A DNA stretch of 64,000 nucleotides from positions 1 through 64,000 of the forward strand of contig CAOKOL010000003.1 in the NCBI GenBank assembly GCA_948470335.1, read 5' to 3'. The stretch's first letter is position 1. Every line of letters starts with the position of its first letter. A model generated the notes under the pieces. The model had not been told where the DNA came from, did no database searches, and saw only the letters and a program-made list of their open reading frames with translations. Both the position numbers and the translations under genes were made by a program. Below are positions 16,299 through 25,065 of the stretch, one piece after another. This DNA is from an uncultured Lachnospiraceae bacterium (GTDB lineage: Bacteria; Bacillota; Clostridia; Lachnospirales; Lachnospiraceae).

Positions 16299-17944
16299 TT
16301 CAGATTTCGCAGATGAAGCTGCCGCCGGACCATACGAGAGAAGAAATGGAACGGAAGATCGCCAGACTTTTAAAACTGCCCAGGGAGGCAATCCTGCATT
16401 TCGAGGTGGTAAAAAAGTCCGTGGATGCCAGAAAAAAACCGGAGATTTTTTTTGTCTATACGGTGTGGGCGGAAGTGAAGAATGAGGCTGCCGTGGTAAA
16501 AAAGGCCAAAAATCAAAATATTGTTTTCATCCGTCCGGCCGTTTATGAATTTCCCGGCGGGGAATCGGAAGACGGGTGTTCCGGCCGGGATGTCCGGAAT
16601 CAGAGTGGGGACAGGCCGGTAATTATCGGCAGCGGTCCGGCCGGATTGTTCTGTGGTTTGATGCTGGCCCGCCGCGGCTTACGGCCTTTGATTCTGGAGC
16701 GGGGGAAGGCGGTGGAGGAACGGGTTCAGGATGTGGAAGGGTTCTGGCAGGGCGGCCCTCTGAACCCGGAATCCAACGTTCAGTTCGGCGAGGGCGGCGC
16801 AGGCACTTTTTCCGACGGGAAATTGAATACGCTGGTGAAGGACCCTCAGGGCCGGGGGCGGTTTGTGCTGCAATGTTTTGCGCAGATGGGAGCTGATCCC
16901 GATATTTTATATATGCAGAAGCCCCATATCGGTACGGATGTGCTGCGCCGGGTGGTGAAGGGGCTGCGGGAGGAAATTCTGGGCCTGGGAGGGGAGATCC
17001 GTTTTCAGTCCTGTGTCACGGATTTTCTGATTGAGAACGGCAGGCTGACCGGCGTGACCGTAAATGGCCGGGAGGAGCTGTCAGCCCGGACCGTGATTCT
17101 GGCAATCGGCCACAGTGCCAGGGATACTTTTGAGACTTTGTATCGGAAGCAGGTGCCGATGGAGGCCAAGGCTTTTGCGGTGGGGCTGCGCATGGAGCAT
17201 CCCCAGCCGGTGATCGAAAAGGCCCGGTATGGCGATCATCCCTATGAAGGTCTGCTTCCGGCAGCCGATTATAAGGTAACGCACCGGGCGGCAAACGGCA
17301 GAGGGGTCTATTCCTTCTGCATGTGTCCGGGCGGTTATGTGGTCAATGCCTCCTCCGAGCCGGGACGTCTGGCGGTCAATGGCATGAGCAACCGGGCCAG
17401 AGACGGGGAAAACGCAAACAGCGCATTGATCGTGACGGTGACGCCGGAGGATTTCAGAACAGTGCATCCGGAATGTCCGGTGCTGTCCGGTATGGAATTT
17501 CAGCGGCATTTGGAAACCCAGGCATACAAGCTGTGTCACGGAAAGATTCCGGTACAGTTATTTCAGGATTTTGAGGCCGGACGGCAGAGCACAGGGCTGG
17601 GGGCGGTGGCGCCGCAGATGAAAGGGGGATATGCGTTCGGAAATCTGCGCGGCATCCTGCCGGATTACATCGGCAGCGCGTTGGTGGAGGGGGTCTATGC
17701 CTTCGACCGCCAGGTGCCCGGCTTTGCCCGTCCGGACACCCTCTTTTCCGGCGTGGAGTCCCGCACCAGCTCGCCGGTGAGGATTCTGCGTGACGAATGG
17801 TGTGAGAGCAGTATCAAAGGGCTTTATCCCTGCGGCGAGGGGGCCGGTTATGCCGGCGGAATTATGTCTGCGGCCATGGACGGACTGCGGGTGGCGGAAC
17901 AGATTGTGAGAAAGATTCTTGACAATACGTGTGGTACGTATTAA
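16295..17944 (+). CDS. FAD-dependent dehydrogenase (COG2509-type NAD(P)/FAD oxidoreductase)
   Basis: The 549-residue protein opens with a roughly 80-residue N-terminal domain (MKLPPDHTREEMERKIARLL) seen in this family, followed by the FAD-binding motif VIIGSGPAGLFCGLMLA (about 108-124). GEGGAGTFSDGKL and the C-terminal PCGEGAGYAGGIMSAAMDG are also family signatures. The GTG start overlaps the upstream stop as GTGA, with GAGGAGG 11 bases upstream. Substrate unknown. Translational coupling to a DUF1703 ATPase is unusual for a metabolic gene. Confidence 0.86.
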   Translation: MIQISQMKLPPDHTREEMERKIARLLKLPREAILHFEVVKKSVDARKKPEIFFVYTVWAEVKNEAAVVKKAKNQNIVFIRPAVYEFPGGESEDGCSGRDVRNQSGDRPVIIGSGPAGLFCGLMLARRGLRPLILERGKAVEERVQDVEGFWQGGPLNPESNVQFGEGGAGTFSDGKLNTLVKDPQGRGRFVLQCFAQMGADPDILYMQKPHIGTDVLRRVVKGLREEILGLGGEIRFQSCVTDFLIENGRLTGVTVNGREELSARTVILAIGHSARDTFETLYRKQVPMEAKAFAVGLRMEHPQPVIEKARYGDHPYEGLLPAADYKVTHRAANGRGVYSFCMCPGGYVVNASSEPGRLAVNGMSNRARDGENANSALIVTVTPEDFRTVHPECPVLSGMEFQRHLETQAYKLCHGKIPVQLFQDFEAGRQSTGLGAVAPQMKGGYAFGNLRGILPDYIGSALVEGVYAFDRQVPGFARPDTLFSGVESRTSSPVRILRDEWCESSIKGLYPCGEGAGYAGGIMSAAMDGLRVAEQIVRKILDNTCGTY

Positions 17945-17968
17945 ACTGTTTATGTAGGAGGGAGGAAC

Positions 17969-18154
17969 ATGAAAGATAAGGATTTGCTTCAAATTTTGAA
18001 GAAAAACGGATGGAGCCTGGCCAGAATCAGCGGCAGCCATCATGTTCTTCAAAAAGGCGGGAAAACAATTGTGGTTCCCATACATGGCAAAGATGTTCCT
18101 GTCGGCTTACTCAATCGTATTCTTAAAGAAACAGGGCTGAAATCGTCTTTTTAA
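17969..18154 (+). CDS. hicA: HicA-type mRNA interferase toxin
   Basis: The 61-residue protein is a dsRBD-like HicA fold. It has the family core GWSLARISGSHHVLQ with the catalytic histidine in GSHH (24-25), followed by the strand TIVVPIHG and an alpha helix ending ILKETGL. HicA cleaves mRNA and tmRNA independently of the ribosome until neutralised by HicB. AGGAGGGAGG precedes the ATG. The antitoxin gene follows after 16 bases in canonical hicA-hicB order. Confidence 0.93.
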   Translation: MKDKDLLQILKKNGWSLARISGSHHVLQKGGKTIVVPIHGKDVPVGLLNRILKETGLKSSF

Positions 18155-18170
18155 TTCAGGAGGTATTATT

Positions 18171-18548
18171 ATGTTATTTGTATATCCCGCTGCCTTTCAT
18201 AAAGAGGAAGACGCATATTGGGTAGAGTTTCCCGATCTGGAAGGTTGCTATACTTATGGGGGCTCTGTCAATGAAACCATGGAAGCAGCGCAGGAAGCTT
18301 TAGCCGTTTATTTGCTTACGCTTTTGGAACAGGGAAAAGAGATTGCCGCTCCTTCCGATATTTCTGTTGTTCAGGTAAAGGATGGTTTTTCTTCTCTTGT
18401 ATCCTGTGATATTAACCAGTACAAGGATACGAAAGCAGTAAAAAAGACTTTGACAATACCGTCCTGGCTGAATGATCGGGCGATTTCCATGGGTGTGAAT
18501 TTCTCTCAGGTATTACAGGAGGCACTGCTTTCCAAAATACAGGTGTAG
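18171..18548 (+). CDS. hicB: HicB-type antitoxin
   Basis: The 125-residue protein has the partial RNase H-like HicB domain (YPAAFHKEEDAYWVEFPDLEG, CYTYGGSVNETMEAAQEAL) at residues 4-55. It ends with a short DNA-binding segment from about residue 90 (KKTLTIPSWLNDRAISMGVN) that resembles a ribbon-helix-helix. It should sequester HicA and repress the operon. An AGGAGG site lies eight bases before the ATG. Confidence 0.93.
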   Translation: MLFVYPAAFHKEEDAYWVEFPDLEGCYTYGGSVNETMEAAQEALAVYLLTLLEQGKEIAAPSDISVVQVKDGFSSLVSCDINQYKDTKAVKKTLTIPSWLNDRAISMGVNFSQVLQEALLSKIQV

Positions 18549-18713
18549 GTAGCGTATCTGCGTTAGTTACTATGAAAACCACCTTTTCACAGTATGGATG
18601 GTCATAGGGCTGCTGTCTTTAGGAATGGCTGCGTGATGACAATTTACTGTTCAGGTGCGGCTGTTTTGCGAGGAGGTTCTTTTTGGATGAAGCCAAACCG
18701 GCCGAAAATGAGG

Positions 18714-18742
18714 TTTACTATTTATCCGCAATGGTGTAAAAT
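18714..18742 (+). promoter_or_regulatory. Promoter of proB
   Basis: TTTACT (18714-18719), 17 bases, TAAAAT (18737-18742). The surrounding 30 bases are nearly identical to those at 19818-19848 ahead of the DUF896 gene, including the spacer words CAA and TGGTG. Confidence 0.65.
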
Positions 18743-18805
18743 TGTCTTAAAATAAATTTTGCGAAAAAGAGGGCCGGTGAAAAATACGGCCGGGAGACAG
18801 TAACG

Positions 18806-19648
18806 TTGGACAGCAGAGAACAGCTAAAGAACAAAAGACGAATCGTGATCAAAATCGGCTCCTCCTCTCTGACCCTCAGAGAAAGCGGCCATCTGGACCT
18901 GCGGAAGATGGAAAAGCTGGTGCGGGTGATCTGCCAGCTGCGGGGGGAAGGAAAAGACGTGGTGCTGGTATCTTCCGGAGCCATTGCCGTAGGGCGGCAG
19001 GCACTGGGAGTAAAGAAAAAGCCTGAGCGGACCTCGGAGAAGCAGGCGCTGGCGGCAGTGGGCCAGGCCAGGCTGATGATGACCTATCAGCGTCTGTTTG
19101 CGGAGTACAATCAGGCGGCGGCGCAGGTGCTTCTGACCAAGTACAGTATTCTGGATGATTTAAGCAGGCTGAACGCAAAAAATACATTTGAGGAACTGTT
19201 AAAGCTGGGTGTGGTTCCCGTGGTCAATGAGAATGATACGGTGGCTACCCACGAAATCGAATTCGGGGACAATGACCGGCTGTCCGCCATTGTAGCGGGG
19301 CTGGTAGAGGCGGATCTTCTGATTTTGCTGTCGGATATTGACGGTCTTTACACGGATGATCCCAATCAGAATCAGGACGCTATGTTTGTCCATATCGTGT
19401 CGGAAATCACGGAAGATCTGCTGGCTATGGGAAAGGAAAGCAGCGGCAGTACTCTGGGCACGGGAGGCATGCAGGCCAAACTGATGGCCGCCCGTATGGC
19501 CACCGACGCGGGAGCCGACATGGTGATTGCAAACGGGGCGGATATGGAGAATATCTACCGGATTATGGAAGGAGAATCCTGCGGGACACTGTTTCTGGCC
19601 CATAAGAATAAAAATTTCGATCTGTACCGGTATGTGGAGAGATACTGA
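18806..19648 (+). CDS. proB: Glutamate 5-kinase (short form, no PUA domain)
   Basis: ProB phosphorylates glutamate to gamma-glutamyl phosphate, the first step of proline synthesis. The 280-residue protein contains the amino-acid kinase fold: RIVIKIGSSSLT at the start, VLVSSGAIAVG (about 52), NENDTVATHEIEFGDND (about 143) and GTGGMQAKL (about 211). It ends after the kinase domain and so lacks the C-terminal PUA domain of the E. coli enzyme, which is common in Clostridia. The likely start is TTG, with GGGAG upstream. It has its own promoter and terminator; proA lies 1.5 kb downstream. Confidence 0.93.
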   Translation: MDSREQLKNKRRIVIKIGSSSLTLRESGHLDLRKMEKLVRVICQLRGEGKDVVLVSSGAIAVGRQALGVKKKPERTSEKQALAAVGQARLMMTYQRLFAEYNQAAAQVLLTKYSILDDLSRLNAKNTFEELLKLGVVPVVNENDTVATHEIEFGDNDRLSAIVAGLVEADLLILLSDIDGLYTDDPNQNQDAMFVHIVSEITEDLLAMGKESSGSTLGTGGMQAKLMAARMATDAGADMVIANGADMENIYRIMEGESCGTLFLAHKNKNFDLYRYVERY

Positions 19649-19663
19649 AATTTCCGTGGAGAG

Positions 19664-19698
19664 AGACGGCAGAGTTTTTGCGCTTCGCCGTCTTTTTA
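19664..19698 (+). terminator. Rho-independent terminator of proB
   Basis: AGACGGC (19664-19670) pairs with GCCGTCT (19687-19693), followed by T residues to 19697. It lies 15 bases after the proB stop. Confidence 0.83.
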
Positions 19699-19819
19699 TC
19701 TGCATGAGAAAGTGAAACAGGCGATATTAGATGTGACGGAGGGCATAAGCTGGCATTAGTTTTGAATCGTCATAAAACAGTTCCCGGCGTAAAAATTCGA
19801 ATTAGTTTTTATACGCCGG

Positions 19820-19848
19820 TTTACTATTTGGCGCAAATGGTGTAGAAT
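19820..19848 (+). promoter_or_regulatory. Promoter of the DUF896 gene
   Basis: TTTACT (19820-19825), 17 bases, TAGAAT (19843-19848). It is a near copy of the proB promoter region at 18712-18742. Confidence 0.65.
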
Positions 19849-19905
19849 GTATTCATGAAACAGCGGCGCCGGAAAGCGGCGGTACGAAGTTTAGGAGGTG
19901 GCCCG

Positions 19906-20139
19906 GTGGACGAAAAAACCATTGCCAGAATCAACGAACTATATCATAAATCCAAGGGTCCGGGCCTTGCGCCGGAGGAAAAGGCGGAGCAGGATCGGTT
20001 AAGGAAGGAATATATTGCGGCGATCAGAGGTAATCTGAAAGGGGCGCTGGATTCCATGAAGATTCAGAATCCCGACGGAACCATTGTCGATGTGAAAAAA
20101 CGTCATGACGAGAAAATGAAAAGTCATCACACGTCATAA
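19906..20139 (+). CDS. DUF896 family protein (YnzC-like)
   Basis: Starting at the GTG at 19906, which has AGGAGG eight bases upstream, the protein is 77 residues, the usual size of this family. An upstream ATG at 19855 would add a basic extension not typical of relatives. The sequence DEKTIARINELYHKSKGPGL and the three-helix body ending in DSMKIQNPDGTIVDV are diagnostic. B. subtilis YnzC is a small soluble protein linked to the SOS-induced operon; its biochemical role is unknown. Confidence 0.9.
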   Translation: MDEKTIARINELYHKSKGPGLAPEEKAEQDRLRKEYIAAIRGNLKGALDSMKIQNPDGTIVDVKKRHDEKMKSHHTS

Positions 20140-20243
20140 AAGCTTTTACCGGGCGGACAGTGTGACCGCGCGGATTGCGGATGTGCTGAGAAATCAATTG
20201 CAATGATTGATATAAATACTAAATTTCAGGAGGGGAAGTAAAG

Positions 20244-20792
20244 ATGGAAACCAAAAAAGAAGTGAGACGCTACATCAAAGAGCAGAGAGACGCGGCAACC
20301 GACGAGCAGGTGGCTCAGAACAGCGAAAAGATTGCGGAGGCGGTGGCGAAGCTGCCTCAGTATCAGCAGGCGTCCTGTGTGTATGCCTATATTGATTACA
20401 ACCATGAAGTCATGACGGACAGCATTATCTTTAAGGCGCTGGAGGACGGAAAACGGGTGGCGGTGCCCAGAGTAGAGGGAAAAGATCTGATTTTCTGCTA
20501 TCTGGACGGGCTTGACGACCTGGAGTCCGGCTATTTCGGAATCCGGGAGCCGAAGAAGTCCTGCAGGGTGGCGGAGGAGAAAGATGCGCTGTTCATTATG
20601 CCGGGCGTGGCTTTTGACAAGACACATCACAGAGTAGGCTACGGCGGAGGTTTCTATGACAGATACCTGGAGAAGCCCAATACTCACTATAAAGTGGCGC
20701 TGGCATTTGATTTCCAGGTGCTTGAGGCGGTGCCTTACGAGCCCCATGACATTCTGATTGATCTGCTGGTGACGGAGAGTACCAGTTATTAA
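20244..20792 (+). CDS. 5-formyltetrahydrofolate cyclo-ligase
   Basis: The enzyme uses ATP to convert 5-formyl-THF to 5,10-methenyl-THF, returning this storage folate to one-carbon metabolism. The 182-residue length is typical. KKEVRRYIKEQRDA at the N-terminus and the nucleotide-binding block MPGVAFDKTHHRVGYGGGFYDRYLE (about 120-144, containing the GYGGGFYDR signature) are clear. An AGGAGGGG site precedes the ATG. Confidence 0.94.
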   Translation: METKKEVRRYIKEQRDAATDEQVAQNSEKIAEAVAKLPQYQQASCVYAYIDYNHEVMTDSIIFKALEDGKRVAVPRVEGKDLIFCYLDGLDDLESGYFGIREPKKSCRVAEEKDALFIMPGVAFDKTHHRVGYGGGFYDRYLEKPNTHYKVALAFDFQVLEAVPYEPHDILIDLLVTESTSY

Positions 20793-20800
20793 TATTTTTA

Positions 20801-21118
20801 CAGCAGCGGAACTAAAAACAGCGGAAGCCCGTACTACAAAATAGTAAGCGGATAAAGAACATCCGCTAACTATTTTGTATGCATCGCACGTAAGGGTCTA
20901 AAGAACAGACCCTAAGTGCTCATAGCGAAGCCCCCGAAAGGATTTACGGACGTGTCAACGGCCGGAAATTCTTTCGGGTTAAGGGGGCTTGGGAGGGCTG
21001 TAGCGGAACTAAAAAACAGCGGAAGCCCGTACAAGCCCTCCGAAAGGATTTACGGACGTGTCAACGGCCGGAAATTCTTTCAGGTTAAAGGGGGCTTGGG
21101 AGGGCTGTAGCGGAACTA
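20801..21118 (+). repeat. Structured leader repeat C (composite unit plus simple unit in tandem)
   Basis: A lone end motif (CAGCAGCGGAACT, 20801-20813) is followed by a composite unit to 21010 with three hairpins. They are CAAAATAGT/ACTATTTTG with AGCGGAT/ATCCGCT (20837-20877), AAGGGTCT/AGACCCT (20886-20919), and AAGCCCC-CGAAAG...CTTTCG...GGGGCTT (20928-20990). A simple unit (21015-21118) repeats the third hairpin nearly identically. Within it AGCCC (21024-21028) pairs with GGGCT (21102-21106). The whole array fills the 341-base gap before proA and ends 15 bases before its ATG. Confidence 0.88.
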
Positions 21119-21133
21119 ATTTGGAGGCCGGAT

Positions 21134-22378
21134 ATGATTTTAGAGGAAATGGGCCGCAGAGCCAAAGAAGCCGCCCGGCAGTTAAACGGGGCGGGTGTGA
21201 CGGAAAAGAATAAAGGACTGGAGGCCGTGGCCCGGGCGCTGATTCGGGAATCTGATTATCTGCTTGAGGAAAATGAAACCGACATGGCGGCGGGCCGGGA
21301 AAACGGCATGAGTCAGGGACTGTTAGACCGCCTGCAGTTAACGAAGGAGCGGATTGAGGGGATGGCCGAGGGCCTGAGACAGATAGCGGCTCTTGAAGAC
21401 CCGGTGGGCGAGGTGCTTTCCATGAAAAAGCGTCCGAACGGCCTGCTGATCGGAAAAAAGCGGGTGCCTCTGGGCGTGGTGGGCATCATCTATGAGTCCC
21501 GCCCCAACGTGACGGCGGACGCCTTCGGCCTCTGCTTTAAAACCGGGAATGCGGTGATTTTAAAAGGCGGCAGCGATGCCATTCACTCCAATATGGCCGT
21601 TACAAAAGTGATCCGTGACGCCCTCTCTCAATCCGGCCTGAATCCGGACAGCGTGCAGCTTCTGGAAACCACCGACCGGGAAACCACAAACCGGCTGATG
21701 AAGCTGAATCAGTATATTGACGTGCTGATTCCCAGAGGAGGCGCCGGACTGATTCAGGCGGTGGTAAACAACAGCACGATTCCGGTGATCGAAACCGGAA
21801 CCGGCAACTGTCATATCTATGTGGACGAATCCGCCGACCTTTTTATGGCCGCGGATATCATTATGAATGCCAAAACCCAGCGGGTAGGCGTGTGCAACGC
21901 CTGCGAGTCTCTGCTGATTCATAAAAATGCGGCGGACCCTCTGATGGAGATTCTCGGAGAAAAGCTCTGTCAGGCCCATGTGGAGATCCGGGGCGACGAA
22001 GCGGTGTGCCAGGCCATTTCCTTTGCCCGTCCGGCCACGGAGGAAGACTGGGGGAAGGAATACCTGGACTATATGATATCTATCAAAACCGTTTCCTCTC
22101 TGGATGAGGCCATCGGTCATATCAACCGGTACAACACGGGCCATTCCGAAGCGATTGTCACGGAAAACTATGAGAACGCCCAGCGGTTTCTTGATGAGGT
22201 GGACGCGGCGGCCGTCTATGTGAATGCATCCACCCGGTTCACCGACGGCTTTGAATTTGGTTTCGGCGCGGAAATCGGCATCAGCACCCAGAAGCTTCAT
22301 GCCAGAGGTCCTATGGGGCTGGAGGCGCTGACTACCACGAAATATATTATCTACGGAAACGGGCAGGTGCGGCCGTAA
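21134..22378 (+). CDS. proA: Glutamate-5-semialdehyde dehydrogenase (gamma-glutamyl phosphate reductase)
   Basis: ProA reduces gamma-glutamyl phosphate with NADPH to glutamate semialdehyde, the second step of proline synthesis. The 414-residue protein has the aldehyde dehydrogenase fold with [14 protein letters not shown] (about 115-128), [10 protein letters not shown] (about 197-206), and the catalytic cysteine in [13 protein letters not shown] (about 250-262). The C-terminal [14 protein letters not shown] is the family end motif. TTGGAGG lies eight bases before the ATG. It directly follows the structured repeat array. Confidence 0.96.
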   Translation: MILEEMGRRAKEAARQLNGAGVTEKNKGLEAVARALIRESDYLLEENETDMAAGRENGMSQGLLDRLQLTKERIEGMAEGLRQIAALEDPVGEVLSMKKRPNGLLIGKKRVPLGVVGIIYESRPNVTADAFGLCFKTGNAVILKGGSDAIHSNMAVTKVIRDALSQSGLNPDSVQLLETTDRETTNRLMKLNQYIDVLIPRGGAGLIQAVVNNSTIPVIETGTGNCHIYVDESADLFMAADIIMNAKTQRVGVCNACESLLIHKNAADPLMEILGEKLCQAHVEIRGDEAVCQAISFARPATEEDWGKEYLDYMISIKTVSSLDEAIGHINRYNTGHSEAIVTENYENAQRFLDEVDAAAVYVNASTRFTDGFEFGFGAEIGISTQKLHARGPMGLEALTTTKYIIYGNGQVRP

Positions 22379-22450
22379 TACGGTGTAAAGATCATCCGGC
22401 AGAGTTTACCGGACAGGAGTGAGACGGCGCACGGAACGGAAAAGAGGAAG

Positions 22451-23875
22451 GTGTTGGGCAAAAGAAGAGAGAAGACAGACTACCTGTCCTATATACGAAA
22501 CGGACAGGAGCTGTCCTTTAAGCAGAAGTGTCTTCTGGCGGCGTCTTTAAGCACGCCTGCGATCATGGCACAGATTACCTCTGTGATGATGCAGTATATC
22601 GACGCGTCCATGGTGGGGCGGATGGGGGCCGGCGCCTCGGCGGCAATCGGTCTGGTGTCCACCACGACCTGGCTGTTCGGCGGCGTATGCGGGTCCGCCG
22701 CGGCGGGATTTTCCATTCAGGCGGCCCAGTATATCGGAGGAAAGCAGTTTGAAAAGGCAAGAGAAGTGCTTTGCCAGTCCCTGGCGGCAGTTCTCTTGTT
22801 TTCCTTGTCCCTGGCGGCGGTGGGCGCCGCCGTCAGCTTTTTCCTTCCGGTCTGGCTGGGCGGCACGGAAGAAATCTGCCGGGACGCTTCCCTGTATTTT
22901 CTGATCTATGCCGCCGGTCTGCCTGCGTCGGCTTTGGGCCGGCTGTCCGGCAGTATGCTCCAGTGCAGCGGCAATATGAAGCTGCCCGGCATTTTAAATT
23001 CTCTGATGTGCCTGCTGGACGTGATATTCAATGCATTTCTGATTTTTGACGGTTTCCGTTTTTCCGCAGGCGGGCTGACGATTACGGTTCCGGGCGCCGG
23101 ACTGGGCGTGGCGGGCGCTGCTCTCGGCACGCTGCTGGCCCATGCCGTGATCGCCGTTTTGATGCTCTGGTTTCTCTGTTTCCGTTCGCCCATTCTGCGG
23201 CTTAAACGGGGAGACCGGTTTTCCATGAAAAAGGACTGTATCGGGCGGGCGGTGCGGATTTCCGGGCCCATTGCATTTCAGCAGTGTGTGGTCAGCGGCG
23301 CGCTGATTATGGCCACCCGGATCGTGGCCCCGCTGGGCATCGTTTCCATTGCGGCCAATTCCTTTGCCGTGACGGCGGAAAGCCTCTGTTATATGCCCGG
23401 TTACGGCATTGCGGATGCGGCGACAACGCTGACCGGTCAGAGCATCGGGGCAAAGCGGCCCGGTCTTGCGGTTTCTTTCGGAAGAATCACGGTGGGGATG
23501 GGAATGGTGATGATGATGCTCACCGGCTCGCTGCTGTATTTCGGCGCGCCTTTTATGATGGGGATTCTGACGCCGGATGCCCAGGTGCAGGCGCTGGGCA
23601 TCCGGATTCTGCGGATTGAGGCATTTGCGGAGCCGCTGTACGGCGCTTCCATCGTAGTGACCGGTGTGCTGCGGGGCGCGGGGGATACGCTGGTGCCCAG
23701 CATTATGAATTTCGTCAGTCTCTGGGCGGTGCGTCTGCCCCTTTCATACGTATTGGCAGGGCGCTACGGCCTGGTGGGGGTGTGGATTGCCATGTGTACG
23801 GAGCTGTGTTTTCGAGGGGTGATCTTTCTCTGGCGCATGAGCCGGAAAAAATGGGTCCGTGCGTCTGTGATTTGA
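22451..23875 (+). CDS. MATE family efflux transporter
   Basis: The 474-residue protein has about 12 hydrophobic helices in two homologous halves. The first half contains MAQITSVMMQYIDASMVGRMG and the second GPIAFQQCVVSGALIMATRIVAPLG, the paired MatE signatures. MATE proteins export cationic drugs or metabolites in exchange for Na+ or H+; the substrate is unknown. GTG at 22451 and TTG at 22454 are both possible starts, since AGAGG lies just upstream. Confidence 0.88.
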   Translation: MLGKRREKTDYLSYIRNGQELSFKQKCLLAASLSTPAIMAQITSVMMQYIDASMVGRMGAGASAAIGLVSTTTWLFGGVCGSAAAGFSIQAAQYIGGKQFEKAREVLCQSLAAVLLFSLSLAAVGAAVSFFLPVWLGGTEEICRDASLYFLIYAAGLPASALGRLSGSMLQCSGNMKLPGILNSLMCLLDVIFNAFLIFDGFRFSAGGLTITVPGAGLGVAGAALGTLLAHAVIAVLMLWFLCFRSPILRLKRGDRFSMKKDCIGRAVRISGPIAFQQCVVSGALIMATRIVAPLGIVSIAANSFAVTAESLCYMPGYGIADAATTLTGQSIGAKRPGLAVSFGRITVGMGMVMMMLTGSLLYFGAPFMMGILTPDAQVQALGIRILRIEAFAEPLYGASIVVTGVLRGAGDTLVPSIMNFVSLWAVRLPLSYVLAGRYGLVGVWIAMCTELCFRGVIFLWRMSRKKWVRASVI

Positions 23876-23900
23876 CAAAGGAACAAATTGCAAATATAAT
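23872..23900 (+). promoter_or_regulatory. Consensus sigma-A promoter of corA
   Basis: TTGACA (23872-23877), 17 bases, TATAAT (23895-23900). The -35 box overlaps the MATE stop codon. The transcript would start about 17-20 bases before the corA start codon. Confidence 0.85.
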
Positions 23901-23923
23901 AGTCAGTAGAACAGGAGCGAAGG

Positions 23924-24871
23924 GTGCGTATGGTAAAATATTTCAGATCAGAGGATGGAAAAATCAGAGAGGAGACGGAGCCAAAGACAGGCGGCTGGAT
24001 TGCGCTGACGAATCCCACTGCGGCCGAGATTCTGGAGGTTTCGGCCCGCTATGAGATTGATATCGACGATCTGAAAGCCTCTTTGGATGAGGAGGAGCGG
24101 TCCCGTATCGAGGTGGAGGATACCTACACGCTGATCCTGGTGGATATTCCCATCATTGAAGAACGGAACGAGAAGGACTGGTACGGGACGATTCCCATGG
24201 GCATTATCATGAGGGAAGATATCATGATTACCGTCTGTCTGATGGAGACGCCGATTCTCACCGCATTTATGGAGGGACGGGTCAGAAATTTCAACACATA
24301 CTGGAAAACCCGTTTTATCTTACAGATTCTGTATAAAAATGCCTCCTGGTATTTACACTATCTTCGAATCATTGATAAAAAAAGCGAGGAAGTGGAAACC
24401 AGGCTGAATAAATCTTCGAAAAACGAAGAACTGATCGAAGTGCTGGAGCTGGAAAAGAGTCTGGTTTATTTTACCACATCCCTGCGCTCCAACGAGGTGG
24501 TGCTGGAGAAGCTTCTCCGGTCCGAGAAGATCAAGAAATATCCGGAGGACGAGGAACTTTTGGAGGACGTTATTATCGAGAATAAGCAGGCCATTGAGAT
24601 GGCCAATATTTACAGCGGTATTTTAAGCGGCACGAGAGACGCTTTTGCCTCGATTATCTCTAATAATCAGAATACAATGATGAAGTTTCTGGCTTCCGTC
24701 ACCATTGTTATGTCCATTCCCACCATCGTCGCCAGCTTTTACGGCATGAACGTGAATCTGTCCGGGATGCCTTTTGCGGGCAGTCCCTATGGCTTTGGGG
24801 GCGTGGTGCTGTTTTCTTTTGTCGTGTCGCTGATCGTCGTCTGGATTCTGTTCCGGGCAAATATGTTCTGA
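23924..24871 (+). CDS. corA: CorA family divalent-metal transporter
   Basis: This 315-residue protein has a long soluble N-terminal domain with a helical coiled-coil stalk (about 160-240). Two C-terminal membrane helices follow, the first ending in the CorA signature FYGMNVNLSGMPF (YGMN, about 271-274). CorA channels import Mg2+ and sometimes Co2+ or Ni2+. GTG 23924 has AGGAG eight bases upstream; ATG 23930 is an alternative. The very short leader means no riboswitch is possible. Confidence 0.92.
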   Translation: MRMVKYFRSEDGKIREETEPKTGGWIALTNPTAAEILEVSARYEIDIDDLKASLDEEERSRIEVEDTYTLILVDIPIIEERNEKDWYGTIPMGIIMREDIMITVCLMETPILTAFMEGRVRNFNTYWKTRFILQILYKNASWYLHYLRIIDKKSEEVETRLNKSSKNEELIEVLELEKSLVYFTTSLRSNEVVLEKLLRSEKIKKYPEDEELLEDVIIENKQAIEMANIYSGILSGTRDAFASIISNNQNTMMKFLASVTIVMSIPTIVASFYGMNVNLSGMPFAGSPYGFGGVVLFSFVVSLIVVWILFRANMF

Positions 24872-24943
24872 ATGTTCCAAAACAGTGAATGTTGGCATCA
24901 GTGCGGCGCCAGAGGAATCTGGCAGTGTCAAGTGATGTATGAA

Positions 24944-25043
24944 AAACAGCAACGGACCGTACGGGCGTCCCGGAAGGAGTTACAGACACTTTAGCGGCTG
25001 GAAGTTCTCCCGGTTCAAAGGGCCCGGGAGGGGCGCTGCGGAA
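24944..25043 (+). repeat. Structured leader repeat D (simple form)
   Basis: It runs from AACAGCAACGGACCGTAC (24945) to CGCTGCGGAAC. The main hairpin is CCGGAAGG...CAG-A-CACT-TT-AGCG-G-CTG...TTCTCCCGG, with two mismatches relative to repeat B. The basal stem here is CGGG (24962-24965) with CCCG (25023-25026). In other copies this position is AAGC/GCTT or CATG/CATG, so pairing is kept while sequence changes. Confidence 0.82.
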
Positions 25044-25065
25044 CGATATGTATGAGGTAGATGCA

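Noticed and set aside
18687..18755. 22-codon ORF with GGAGG upstream of proB, possible leader peptide
   Set aside because: It overlaps the proB promoter itself, so it would not be transcribed from it; no proline codon run is seen.
20916..21110. 64-codon ORF inside the structured repeat array
   Set aside because: The sequence is explained by hairpins, and the apparent protein simply translates repeats.
20801..21118. CRISPR array
   Set aside because: Two long near-identical units with internal hairpins; no short regular repeats with unique spacers and no cas genes.
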